Below are positions 41,695-49,858 of a stretch of DNA of 64,000 bases, piece after piece. The notes beneath the pieces are model-generated. The model was not told where the DNA came from. It ran no database searches and worked only from the letters and a program-made list of their open reading frames with translations. The stretch is from the NCBI GenBank assembly GCA_964564225.1, contig CAZMAF010000002.1:32702-96701 (forward strand). The letters are read 5' to 3'. How positions within the stretch are numbered: position 1 is the stretch's first letter; every line of letters starts with the position of its first letter. The position numbers were made by a program, and so were the translations under genes. Origin of the DNA: RGIG1993 sp964564225 (GTDB taxonomy: Bacteria; Bacillota; Clostridia; Oscillospirales; CAG-272).

Positions 41695-43566
41695 TTATTC
41701 CGTCTGTTTTTCATAAGATAGTGAATAGAAAAGACTTGCTTGAAGTGTACGGCGTTTATTATAAATTTCTTTCATTTCGGCAGGAAGGGCGTTTAATTCG
41801 TAGAGCGTGCCGTTTGTATCGTAAGCCGAAAAGACGCCGAGCGCCGGCAGAGTATCCAGCGTTGACATAAGATATTGATAATAAGGCGAGAGAGTGAGTG
41901 ATGTTTTGGAAAAAAGATAGGGGAGCAATAGGTCTTGCCCGAGATAGTCAATATCATCTGTTAAAGCGAAGTTAGCTAAAATCAGTCCCTCGGTCGTGTA
42001 TTTGCGCGTTTCGTTTAACAGCGTGTCGTTGGTATTGAAATACTGAAGCTTATCAAAAAGACTGTTGCCTTGGTTGTGAAGATTCGGAAGATGATCGCCG
42101 AAGAAGAGAAGAACGGTGGGTTCGCTCAAAGTTTGAATATAAGCATAGACATCAGCAAGCATGGCATCGGCGTCGTAAACGCCTTGTATGTAAGATTGAA
42201 GAATATCGGTTTCTTTGTTGGACAGAGGCGAAGACAGGATGTTGACATCGTATGATTCAAATTTATCGGTGTAATAGGGCATGTGAGCTTCTGAGGTTTG
42301 TGTAAAATAAAAGAGCGGTTTACCCGATTCTTTTTCGGCGAGCGTTTTTTTGATCATATCCCCGACAGTTTTATCGGAATAATACAGCCCTTTGATCTCT
42401 TCCCCATAGTCATAGATAAAGGTGTCAAGTCCCATGCTTTCGTAAACAATGTCGCAATTACAGAGATTTTCAGCCCAAGTGGATACGATCGTGGTGGTAT
42501 AACCGTTATTCTTTAAATCGCTGATAATAGACGGGTATTTGTACCGCGCGGCGTTCGTTTTTTGATAATGCATTGTATAGGGTACTACGCCGAGAGGATA
42601 GTAGGTCATATTGGCACCGGTCAGTACCTGATATTCCGCGTTACAGGAAAGTCCGCCAAAGGTGGGGGACAGCAACGAGAAGGAAATACCTTGTTCCTTC
42701 AATGCCGTATAGTTTGCGGTGGGGTTTTGTGAATACGTTACGTCTTCCAATTTTGAAACGTCAAAAAAGGATTCCGAAAAAATGACGATGACATTTGGCG
42801 TTCCCCAATCTCCGGGAGTATCAGGCTCGTAATCAGAAAGAATGGAAGATGCTTCGTCGGGATCGGGCGAGTCGTAAAGGCTTGAATTCCAATACTGTCC
42901 GAGAATGCCCGAAAGAAAGCCTGTCTGATTGTAGTAGACGATAGGATCGTGATGAGGCTTTGCGCTAAAAAACAGATTGTATGCTGTTTTATGAATGGCT
43001 TTTACAGGAACAAAGAGCATAACGAGCGCAAGAAGCGTACTTGCTAATACGGAGTAGCGTATTTTTTTATTTTGGATACGGTAGTCGAGGATGAATGCTG
43101 TAAACAGTACAAGCGATAACAGAAAGAGGAATAGAACCGTTTGCCAAAGGTAGGAAACGACGATGCCCCAAAGATCGGATTTGGCTACCATGACTGCTAT
43201 ACTTTCGGTATCTTGCACGAACAGAAGATCGGAAATGAAGATCGGATTCATACCGGATATTACCATTTTGATCTGATTGCCGTACCCGAGAAGAAAATAT
43301 GTAAATGATAATAGACTCAACGCAATTGTTTCGCGTTTGCATAGCGTTAATAAAAAAGCGTAGAAAAGACAGGTGAATACATAGGAAAGAAGTATACCGC
43401 CGATGAGTCGGGTGCCGGTGTAGTGATTTGACTGAAAGAAGAATAAATTGAGTGCAGTATTTACGGAAGCGGGGAGCAATATCCAATGAATGAAGATTTG
43501 CACTGCTTGCGGTAATTTTCCGACGGTAATTCTGATATTGTTTAAAAAATTCCGAAAAGCTTTCAT
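41695..43566 (-). CDS. LTA synthase family protein (phosphoglycerol transferase-like, sulfatase fold)
   Basis: A 623-residue protein with about five N-terminal membrane segments (about 20-185) and an extracellular sulfatase-fold domain (about 255-550). Metal and active-site elements are VIVIFSESF (Glu265), FGGLSCNAEYQVLTG, TSEAH (His428) and FFGDHLP (Asp491-His492). LTA synthases use a Thr nucleophile in a GGxT motif; here the aligned residue is Ser307 (GGLS). It is last in a minus-strand operon with lipid genes, and GGAAGG precedes its ATG. It probably transfers a phosphoglycerol-like group from a phospholipid to a glycan or lipid. Confidence 0.82.
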   Translation of the reverse strand: MKAFRNFLNNIRITVGKLPQAVQIFIHWILLPASVNTALNLFFFQSNHYTGTRLIGGILLSYVFTCLFYAFLLTLCKRETIALSLLSFTYFLLGYGNQIKMVISGMNPIFISDLLFVQDTESIAVMVAKSDLWGIVVSYLWQTVLFLFLLSLVLFTAFILDYRIQNKKIRYSVLASTLLALVMLFVPVKAIHKTAYNLFFSAKPHHDPIVYYNQTGFLSGILGQYWNSSLYDSPDPDEASSILSDYEPDTPGDWGTPNVIVIFSESFFDVSKLEDVTYSQNPTANYTALKEQGISFSLLSPTFGGLSCNAEYQVLTGANMTYYPLGVVPYTMHYQKTNAARYKYPSIISDLKNNGYTTTIVSTWAENLCNCDIVYESMGLDTFIYDYGEEIKGLYYSDKTVGDMIKKTLAEKESGKPLFYFTQTSEAHMPYYTDKFESYDVNILSSPLSNKETDILQSYIQGVYDADAMLADVYAYIQTLSEPTVLLFFGDHLPNLHNQGNSLFDKLQYFNTNDTLLNETRKYTTEGLILANFALTDDIDYLGQDLLLPYLFSKTSLTLSPYYQYLMSTLDTLPALGVFSAYDTNGTLYELNALPAEMKEIYNKRRTLQASLFYSLSYEKQTE

Positions 43567-43638
43567 CTTAGAACCTTCCTTGTGATATTAAAAGATAATA
43601 ATAAAGTCGTAGCGAAATGCGGCTTTCAGAGTTGTTTT

Positions 43639-44499
43639 TTATTCGTGTATGACAGTGGCTACGGTATCTTCCAGAAATACACGGCATTCCAAGCCGTTCT
43701 GACTTGCTTTAAGAATGGCGGGATCAGGTGAGATGCGGTCTTTTTCAAAGAGGACAATAACCGTTGAGCCACCGTATTCAAAATATCCTTTTTCCTCGCT
43801 TCTTGCCGCTGTATAGGCTTCGGTGTGATGATTTTTGATTTTTCCGATCATAAGTGCGCCAACCTCAACGTAACAGATCGTGCCGAGGCGTTCGGTGTGC
43901 TGTACGGTATATTCTCTCGAGTTTTGTTTATATACATTATACCGTTCGTTGGCAATAGGCTGAACCGTATGCAGAATGCCCTTGATTTTGATACTCGGTT
44001 CACAGCTGCCGCTGTCAATATATGAATAACGGTGATAGTCGTCAACACTCAGACGGTAAATGAAGCAGTAGCCGCCCGTGAATTGCCTGGCAAGTGTTTG
44101 ATTTTGCAAAAGATCCGCTAAGGTGTACGGGGAGTTTTTAATGATGAAAACGCTGTCTTGGTCAATCGGATATACCGAAAGACGTGAATCGCAGGGCGCG
44201 TTTACATGGTCGGGATTGCTGTCAGGAACGGTAATGTTTTCTTTTTGTTTTCTGGTGAAATATTCATTATAGGTGCGATAATTTTTTTCTTCGTAGCGGT
44301 TAACCCGGATATTGTTCTTTTTGATAAAGCCTTTAATGAGCCTTTTGGAAAGCGGACTGTTTAAAAAGTGAGCGCCTGTTCTGGCAATTGCGGGAAAAGT
44401 CAGAATTTTCAGAATTGCACGTCCCGGAAGCGTGCGGTATAAAAAACGCAGTGTTTTACAAGGGGTTGGAGCGGAAGTTTCCCATTGTTTGTATTTCAT
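43639..44499 (-). CDS. psd: Phosphatidylserine decarboxylase proenzyme
   Basis: A 286-residue PSD. The self-cleavage motif is GGST in YFEYGGSTVIVLFE, where the Ser becomes the pyruvoyl group; VNAPCDSRLSVYP and RLSVDDYHRY are also typical. It converts phosphatidylserine to phosphatidylethanolamine at the membrane. The true start is the ATG at 44499, preceded by ATAGGAG; the open frame runs 44 codons further upstream but through the intergenic hairpin. It directly follows pssA, so the two final steps of PE synthesis are co-transcribed. Confidence 0.93.
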   Translation of the reverse strand: MKYKQWETSAPTPCKTLRFLYRTLPGRAILKILTFPAIARTGAHFLNSPLSKRLIKGFIKKNNIRVNRYEEKNYRTYNEYFTRKQKENITVPDSNPDHVNAPCDSRLSVYPIDQDSVFIIKNSPYTLADLLQNQTLARQFTGGYCFIYRLSVDDYHRYSYIDSGSCEPSIKIKGILHTVQPIANERYNVYKQNSREYTVQHTERLGTICYVEVGALMIGKIKNHHTEAYTAARSEEKGYFEYGGSTVIVLFEKDRISPDPAILKASQNGLECRVFLEDTVATVIHE

Positions 44500-44530
44500 A
44501 TTTTCTCCTATTGAAACAACAAATGAAATC

Positions 44531-44561
44531 AACGCCTTTTTGAAGAAAACAAAAAGGCGTT
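44531..44561 (-). repeat. Intercistronic hairpin between pssA and psd
   Basis: AACGCCTTTTTG / CAAAAAGGCGTT, a 12-bp perfect stem with a 7-base loop, 9 bases after the pssA stop on the minus strand. There is no clear T run, so it is probably an mRNA processing or stability element. Confidence 0.65.
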
Positions 44562-44569
44562 GGTGAGTA

Positions 44570-45238
44570 TCAAAGCGATGCGGTGTATGCAATGTTGCCG
44601 ATGATAGCGGCAACAAAGATGAGGACACCAAAAGTCAAAAGACAAATAACGCCAAGCTTGCCCGGCTTTTTAATGCGGAAGGGTGAAATAAAGGCGGCTG
44701 CGCAAAGTATCATGGAAACAGTTACGAAAATATGGTAGCCGAGCATTGCCGTATCGCTGATGAAAAGACAGTAAAGCGGTTTAATGGCAAAAAGAATCGG
44801 AAGAAGAAGAGATGAACAGGTAATAGGGAGTCCGATGTAGTCATTTCCGATCTTTGCATCGGGATTATATTTCTTTTCGATGGCGCGAACGTCGAAGTAA
44901 GCAAGACGTATGAGACCGCAAAGAGTGAAAATAATCAAAAAGGGAATTGTCCAGATCGCGCGGTCAGTCAGGTGAAATCCGATAACAGCGGGGAAAACAC
45001 CAAAGCAGACCATATCGGACAAAGAGTCAATCTGCGCGCCGAAATTTTCCTCAATGGAGGTTCGTTTTTTGGTTCTTGCTACTCTGCCGTCAAACATATC
45101 GCACATACCCGAAAATAAAAGGAGGTAGATTGCCAGAGGAAGAACCCCGGGTTTATAGCTAAGCATAAAGATACCGACCGTTGAGGAAGCGAGCCCGAGA
45201 TACGTCAGGATGACGGTATAATTATAGAAGCCTATCAT
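44570..45238 (-). CDS. pssA: CDP-diacylglycerol--serine O-phosphatidyltransferase
   Basis: A 222-residue CDP-alcohol phosphatidyltransferase with about six to seven membrane segments. The family motif D-G-x2-A-R-x-G-x3-D-x3-D is seen in MFDGRVARTKKR and FGAQIDSLSD, although the spacing between AR and G is slightly long. It makes phosphatidylserine from CDP-DAG and L-serine. It overlaps the upstream flippase-like gene by four bases and precedes psd, which supports serine as the alcohol. Confidence 0.9.
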   Translation of the reverse strand: MIGFYNYTVILTYLGLASSTVGIFMLSYKPGVLPLAIYLLLFSGMCDMFDGRVARTKKRTSIEENFGAQIDSLSDMVCFGVFPAVIGFHLTDRAIWTIPFLIIFTLCGLIRLAYFDVRAIEKKYNPDAKIGNDYIGLPITCSSLLLPILFAIKPLYCLFISDTAMLGYHIFVTVSMILCAAAFISPFRIKKPGKLGVICLLTFGVLIFVAAIIGNIAYTASL

Positions 45239-46311
45239 AGTTTTTTTGTTTCCTCTCGTTTTTTTCTTCTGTAATGAATATTATCGCCAAGGGTGACGCT
45301 GCCGCAAAAAATAACGGTAAAGTAGAAGGTGACTGCTCGCGCAAGGAGCATAGCGGATACAGCGTAGTTTTCAGGATATACGGTTTGGTAAAGCAAAAGC
45401 ATCATGGCTTCGGTAGCGCCTGCCGAGCCGGGAATGGGGAGAGCGTATACTGCCATTTGCGTAATGACTTGTATGGCAAAGATTTGGAAATAGCTTGCTT
45501 CTGAAAGTCCGAATGCAAGGTAGATAAAATAGGGAACACTGAAAAATACGATGCGCTGTAAGGTTGCATGCAGCAAGACTTTGGCGGTTAAAATCGGGTG
45601 TGTTTTTATGTATTCCGAACAGGCCGAAAAATCGTTTACAGCGTCATCTAATTTTTGAAGTGCTTTTTCCGTGTGTTTTAAAATGTGAATTTTATGGAAA
45701 AATTCAATCAGCTTAACACCGATTTTTTTTATGGCATGTCCAAAGCGAAGGAGCAGAATACAACCGACAAAAATAAAAAAGCTGACGGCAAGTCCAATAA
45801 TGAGACAGATGCGAAACCAGATATTATCGGTTGCGATTAACGAAGGAGAAATAATAAAAGCAATGCCCGAGCAGATCAATAGACCGCTTGTGAACATATT
45901 AGTAAAAAGAATGGCGGTGACTGTAGAGCGAGAAATACTGATACCGTCGCGCACCATGGTGTAGATCATAAGCGGTTGTCCGCCTTCGGAGGATGGAGTG
46001 ATGGCAGAAAAATAGAGGTCGACACAGGCATATACAATGCCTTTGAAAAGTCCTTTTTTTTCGTCTAAGGAGTTCGTGATGGCGTGAAGACTCACGCCTT
46101 CGAGTGTTACGTAGAGAAGCATCAGGGCGACTGCGGCAAGTACAAAACAGGGATTGGTTTCCTTAAGAATCTGTAACAACTCAGCAGGAGAGTAGTTACT
46201 GAAAATCATGTATAGCGTTAAGCCGATTATGAGAACCATAACGGCAAAACTGATAATATTACTTTTTTTATTGCGTTTTGTGGCGGTCATAGCGGTTTCA
46301 CTTTTCAACAT
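45235..46311 (-). CDS. Lysylphosphatidylglycerol synthase TM region/UPF0104 family flippase-like protein
   Basis: A 358-residue polytopic protein with about eight membrane segments. The pattern ATPSSEGGQPLMIYTMVRDG-like segment near 95-115 and ALPIPGSAGATEAMM near 300 match the flippase domain of MprF and the AglD/UPF0104 family. No lysyl-transfer domain is attached. It may move a phospholipid or lipid-linked precursor across the membrane. It is the first gene of the operon with pssA, psd and the LTA-synthase-like gene. The ATG at 46311 or 46290 may be used; neither has a strong SD. Confidence 0.8.
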   Translation of the reverse strand: MLKSETAMTATKRNKKSNIISFAVMVLIIGLTLYMIFSNYSPAELLQILKETNPCFVLAAVALMLLYVTLEGVSLHAITNSLDEKKGLFKGIVYACVDLYFSAITPSSEGGQPLMIYTMVRDGISISRSTVTAILFTNMFTSGLLICSGIAFIISPSLIATDNIWFRICLIIGLAVSFFIFVGCILLLRFGHAIKKIGVKLIEFFHKIHILKHTEKALQKLDDAVNDFSACSEYIKTHPILTAKVLLHATLQRIVFFSVPYFIYLAFGLSEASYFQIFAIQVITQMAVYALPIPGSAGATEAMMLLLYQTVYPENYAVSAMLLARAVTFYFTVIFCGSVTLGDNIHYRRKKREETKKL

Positions 46312-46344
46312 GATAGATTTTCAACATGATAGATATATAAAATA

Positions 46345-46373
46345 ATTATATAATAAAAACGCAGTCTTGTCAA
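46345..46373 (-). promoter_or_regulatory. Consensus promoter of the envelope-lipid operon
   Basis: On the minus strand a perfect TTGACA (46368-46373), 17 bases and a perfect TATAAT (46345-46350). The -35 box lies inside the loop of the upstream gene's terminator hairpin. Confidence 0.88.
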
Positions 46374-46389
46374 TAGCAAAACTGCGTTT
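46351..46389 (-). terminator. Terminator of the polysaccharide deacetylase gene, overlapping a promoter
   Basis: On the minus strand AAACGCAGT (46381-46389), a 15-base loop holding TTGACA, then ACTGCGTTT (46357-46365) and TTATTA. The 3' arm and T run form the spacer of the downstream promoter. Confidence 0.75.
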
Positions 46390-46418
46390 ATTCCGGGGTT
46401 AATTGTTGTTGTTTTACG

Positions 46419-47660
46419 TCACGAAAGTGAATTTCCTTTATATACGGTATTGATGGAAGCGCCGTCAAATTTGAATTCCAATAATTCGCTGACCGTAACG
46501 GTTTGAAAGCCTGCCGAGATAATGGCATTGAAAACCTCATCGGCGGCATTTGCCGTTATTTCGTGTGTATCGTGCATCAAGATGATGCCACCGTCGGTAA
46601 TATTTTGCATTATTGTTGATAGTAAAGTGGTTTCGTCAGGATTCGATTCAAAATCTCTGGTATCAATGCTCCATAGAATAATCGGAAATCCAACTGTGAT
46701 GGCATTTCCGTTTCTATCGCGTACAGCGCCTGTCGGAGGGCGGAGTGTAGCAGCACCGATTCCGAGAATATTCCGGAGTTTTTGATTGGTTTCATTTACC
46801 GTTTTTTGAATGATACCCGGTGTATTAGAGGAAAAAATTTCGTGAAGATTGGTGTGATTGCCGATTTCACAGCCACTTTTGAAAATTGCGAGAACGGTTT
46901 GCGGATAGGTTTCTGCCTGTACGCCAAGTGTATAGAATGTTGCTTTGGCGTTATATTTTTCGATTGCAGCAAGAACTTTCAAAGTGAAAGGGGACGGTCC
47001 GTCATCAAAAGTAACAGCTACCATCGGTTTTTGAAGATCGAGCGATTTGGGAGGCGCTGTTGTTGTGCCGTTCAGAAGGCTGTCTTGAACGGGTGTGAGT
47101 GTCAGGTTAGCGGAAAGAATGGTATAATTATCGGCAAAAATACTTTCTAAATCAGCTACTTGTTTTAACAATGCAGTCGATTCTTCTGTGAGATTTCCGA
47201 TGATTGCGAGCGGAAAATAGTCGACGTAACAGCGAATGATATGCGAAAGATTTTCGGTCTCCTCTGCAGAGAGTTCTTCAACATAAAACAAGGCGATACG
47301 TACTGATTCCGTTTGGAAAAGTCCGTAGTGGCATTCGTTGTCGCGAGATAACGAAATGCGGCGCTCAATCAGCGGGGTGATACCTTGGCGGTAAAAGAAG
47401 ACCGGAGCTTCGGCGGGGAATGAATGGTAGTTGCTGTTATTTATAACAGTTCCTATTGAAAATTCCGGCGTTTCTGATGTTTGTTCGGATAAGCCGATCA
47501 TTACGTCGGATTTTTTATTGGGTAAGTCGGATAGTGTGCTTTCGGTTGTATTTGGCGCAACGTTGGCACTTGATGTATTTGCGAGTAATACAAAAAATAA
47601 AAGAATAAAAGCAATTACGAAAATGATTGTAAACAGCAGATAGGATTTTTGTTTTAACAT
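46419..47660 (-). CDS. Membrane-anchored polysaccharide deacetylase (NodB domain)
   Basis: A 413-residue protein with one N-terminal membrane segment (about 8-28), an extracellular region of about 180 residues, then a NodB carbohydrate esterase 4 domain. Motifs are VTFDDGPSPFT (catalytic Asp and metal Asp), GNHTNLHE (metal-binding His pair), RPPTGAVRD, WSIDTRDFE and ILMHDTHE. It likely deacetylates peptidoglycan or another cell-wall glycan. It is a single gene upstream of the lipid operon, on the same strand. Confidence 0.9.
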   Translation of the reverse strand: MLKQKSYLLFTIIFVIAFILLFFVLLANTSSANVAPNTTESTLSDLPNKKSDVMIGLSEQTSETPEFSIGTVINNSNYHSFPAEAPVFFYRQGITPLIERRISLSRDNECHYGLFQTESVRIALFYVEELSAEETENLSHIIRCYVDYFPLAIIGNLTEESTALLKQVADLESIFADNYTILSANLTLTPVQDSLLNGTTTAPPKSLDLQKPMVAVTFDDGPSPFTLKVLAAIEKYNAKATFYTLGVQAETYPQTVLAIFKSGCEIGNHTNLHEIFSSNTPGIIQKTVNETNQKLRNILGIGAATLRPPTGAVRDRNGNAITVGFPIILWSIDTRDFESNPDETTLLSTIMQNITDGGIILMHDTHEITANAADEVFNAIISAGFQTVTVSELLEFKFDGASINTVYKGNSLS

Positions 47661-47758
47661 GGTCAGTCCCTCTTTTTATAAGTCTTTTTAATACTTTAAT
47701 TCTGAATGGATGAGAAAAAGGGCGAATTAGGAAAAAAATGAAAAGTATTTCAAAAAAC

Positions 47759-47787
47759 TTGCAATTGAGGTAGGTTTATGCTATACT
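47759..47787 (+). promoter_or_regulatory. Promoter of the C_GCAxxG_C_C protein gene
   Basis: TTGCAA (47759-47764), 17 bases, TATACT (47782-47787), about 20 bases before the start codon. Confidence 0.75.
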
Positions 47788-47808
47788 GAACGTGAGAGGT
47801 GATGAGAG

Positions 47809-48288
47809 ATGACACGCAGTGAGTGGGCAAAGGAGCTATTTCTGAAAGGGTATAATTGTTCGCAGGCGGTTCTTGGCGCATTTTGTGACGTGATGGAAAT
47901 GGATTTTGATACTGCCATGAAGCTGGCTTCTTCCTTTGGCGGTGGTGTTGCGCGTCTTCGACAGATCTGCGGTACTTGCTCGGCGATGTTTATGGTCGTC
48001 GGTATGGTCAGAGGTTATACCGTGCATGAAGTCTCCGCTAAAAGTGAGCATTACGCCTTTATTCAGGCGATGGCGAAGGAGTTTGAGGACAAAAACGGCT
48101 CGATTGTATGCCGCGAGCTTCTTGCTTTACGGGCTAAAAACAGCAAAAATGTAGATAATGGCACAAATCCTCAGGCTAATATCAGAACGGAGGAGTATTA
48201 TCGTTCGCGCCCCTGTTTATCTTTGGTAGAGGATGCGGTTTTGCAAACCTGTCGCACGTTACATATTGCGAATGAAATGGAAGAATAG
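47809..48288 (+). CDS. C_GCAxxG_C_C family protein (putative redox-active)
   Basis: A 159-residue protein with spaced Cys residues: YNCSQAVLGAFCD near the N-terminus, ICGTCSAMFMVVGMVRG in the middle (the family's CGAxxG variant has an extra Cys) and RPCLSLVEDAVLQTC at the end. The pattern is that of the C_GCAxxG_C_C family, whose members are thought to bind a metal or act in redox reactions; the reaction is unknown. The SD GAGAGGTGATGAGAG precedes the ATG. It is followed after 36 bases by the TIGR01440 gene. Confidence 0.82.
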   Translation: MTRSEWAKELFLKGYNCSQAVLGAFCDVMEMDFDTAMKLASSFGGGVARLRQICGTCSAMFMVVGMVRGYTVHEVSAKSEHYAFIQAMAKEFEDKNGSIVCRELLALRAKNSKNVDNGTNPQANIRTEEYYRSRPCLSLVEDAVLQTCRTLHIANEMEE

Positions 48289-48324
48289 AAAGGGTTTTCG
48301 TTTTTACGAAACAGGTATCACACG

Positions 48325-48864
48325 ATGAGTTATAGAGAAGAAGCTGAAAAAGCTGCCAGAGAATTGATCGAATCGGCGCGACTGAAATCAGGCATGACGG
48401 TGGTTATAGGATGTTCGACAAGTGAAATATTGGGTGAAACTATCGGTACGGATTCAAGCTATGAGGTAGCTGAGGCTGTATTTGACGCCATGTTTACCGT
48501 ATTCAAGGCGCACGGCATTTATCTTGCCGCGCAGTGCTGTGAGCATTTAAACCGCGCGCTCATTGTTGAAAAGTCTTTTGCAAACGGTGCGGATATCGTG
48601 AACGTTTTGCCTCAGCCGAAAGCGGGCGGATCGTTTGCGACGGCGGCATACCGCCGTTTCGAAAATCCCGTAGCGATTGAGCGTATTCGGGCTGATGCCG
48701 GTCTTGATATTGGCAATACTTTGATTGGAATGCACCTTAAGGAGGTTGCCGTTCCGCTTAGATTGTCGGTCAAAAAGATTGGAAACGCACCGATCGTAGC
48801 AGCAAGAACCCGACCGAAGTGTGTTGGGGGTAGTCGTGCCGTTTACGATGAGTCGCTGTTATAA
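48325..48864 (+). CDS. TIGR01440 family protein (UPF0340/DUF436, YwlG-like)
   Basis: A 179-residue conserved protein of unknown function. Recognised segments are VVIGCSTSEILGETIGTDSS, AAQCCEHLNRALIVE, VNVLPQPKAGGSFATAAY and GNTLIGMHLKEVAVPLRL. It probably shares a transcript with the preceding Cys-rich protein. I know of no established biochemical role for this family. Confidence 0.88.
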   Translation: MSYREEAEKAARELIESARLKSGMTVVIGCSTSEILGETIGTDSSYEVAEAVFDAMFTVFKAHGIYLAAQCCEHLNRALIVEKSFANGADIVNVLPQPKAGGSFATAAYRRFENPVAIERIRADAGLDIGNTLIGMHLKEVAVPLRLSVKKIGNAPIVAARTRPKCVGGSRAVYDESLL

Positions 48865-48889
48865 TTATCACATTTTCTGTGAAAAAGTC

Positions 48890-48918
48890 TTGCAATATCG
48901 GGAAGTTTGTGGTATAGT
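48890..48918 (+). promoter_or_regulatory. Promoter of the DEDD exonuclease gene
   Basis: TTGCAA (48890-48895), 17 bases, TATAGT (48913-48918); the start codon is about 40 bases downstream. Confidence 0.72.
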
Positions 48919-48957
48919 GTAACAGGTTGCAGAAGAACAGAACAACGAAAGGAGTAA

Positions 48958-49677
48958 ATGCTTGTGAAATATTTATTCTTTGATATAGAATGTGCTAATC
49001 CGAGATTTAACTCCATTTGCACCTTTGGTTACGTTATGACAGACGAGTTTTTTAACGTGATTGGTCAACGGGATATTTTAATCAATCCCGAAACCGGCTA
49101 CGATAAATATGTGGTAAAGAATATTTTACATTATCCCGTTGAGCTTCTCAATGCGCAAATGCCCTTTCCTTGCTTTTTTGACGAGATCCGCTCAATGATG
49201 TCGGATGAGGAAACTGTGGTATTCGGATTTTCAATTTCTAACGATATTCGTTTTTTGAATGAAACCTGTATTCGCTACCGTTTGCCATCTCTTAGTTATA
49301 CTTTTTACGACGTGCAGAAGCTTTTTGGCGAGTATGCAAACGTCAGTGATCAGGCGAGTATTGAAAAAGCGTATGAGGTGTTATCGTTGGGTAAGCCCGA
49401 GATTGTTCACCGAAGCGATGAGGACGCGCGCGCTACAATGGAAATCTTGAAAGCTTTGGTTCGGGTTTCGGGAGAATCGTCGGTTGAATATCTTGCTAAA
49501 CGCGCCTCCTGTTCGGGCGTGAATGCGAATTTTATTGAAAAATGGAAGCTTTCTCAAAAACCGCCGATTAATCATAAGAAGAATCATTATAAAACGCTTA
49601 TGCTTCGCGCGAAAAAGAAGAAAGAAGCAAAAGAGAAAAAAGAGGCGGATAAAAAGAACGAAATGAGCACTGTCTGA
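48958..49677 (+). CDS. 3'-5' exonuclease, DnaQ-like (DEDDh family)
   Basis: A 239-residue protein with the three exonuclease motifs: FFDIECA (Exo I, Asp and Glu), FGFSISNDIRFL (Exo II Asp) and HRSDEDARATMEIL (Exo III, H-x3-D). A Lys/Glu-rich tail (about 205-239) may bind nucleic acid. No polymerase is fused to it. It may trim DNA or RNA ends; the substrate is unknown. GAAAGGAG precedes the ATG by 6 bases. Confidence 0.82.
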   Translation: MLVKYLFFDIECANPRFNSICTFGYVMTDEFFNVIGQRDILINPETGYDKYVVKNILHYPVELLNAQMPFPCFFDEIRSMMSDEETVVFGFSISNDIRFLNETCIRYRLPSLSYTFYDVQKLFGEYANVSDQASIEKAYEVLSLGKPEIVHRSDEDARATMEILKALVRVSGESSVEYLAKRASCSGVNANFIEKWKLSQKPPINHKKNHYKTLMLRAKKKKEAKEKKEADKKNEMSTV

Positions 49678-49684
49678 TAGTGTG

Positions 49685-49719
49685 AAAGCGTACGGTAACG
49701 GTTAATCGTATGCTTTTTT
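49685..49719 (+). terminator. Terminator after the exonuclease gene
   Basis: AAAGCGTACG / CGTATGCTTT (one G-T pair) with a 12-base loop, then a T run. Confidence 0.78.
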
Positions 49720-49739
49720 GTTTTAATTGTATAAAAAAC

Positions 49740-49769
49740 TTGACAAACGGAAGTGTGATTTGGTATAAT
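49740..49769 (+). promoter_or_regulatory. Promoter of the ABC exporter operon
   Basis: Perfect TTGACA (49740-49745), 18 bases, perfect TATAAT (49764-49769). The leader to the TTG start is about 85 bases. Confidence 0.83.
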
Positions 49770-49858
49770 AAATCGTAATATGCAATTGGATTTTTGAGGC
49801 GTGGAAATTGTCAGCTTGTTGCGTTCAGTTTCTGCGCTGTTTTTGAAAGGATCTCGTT

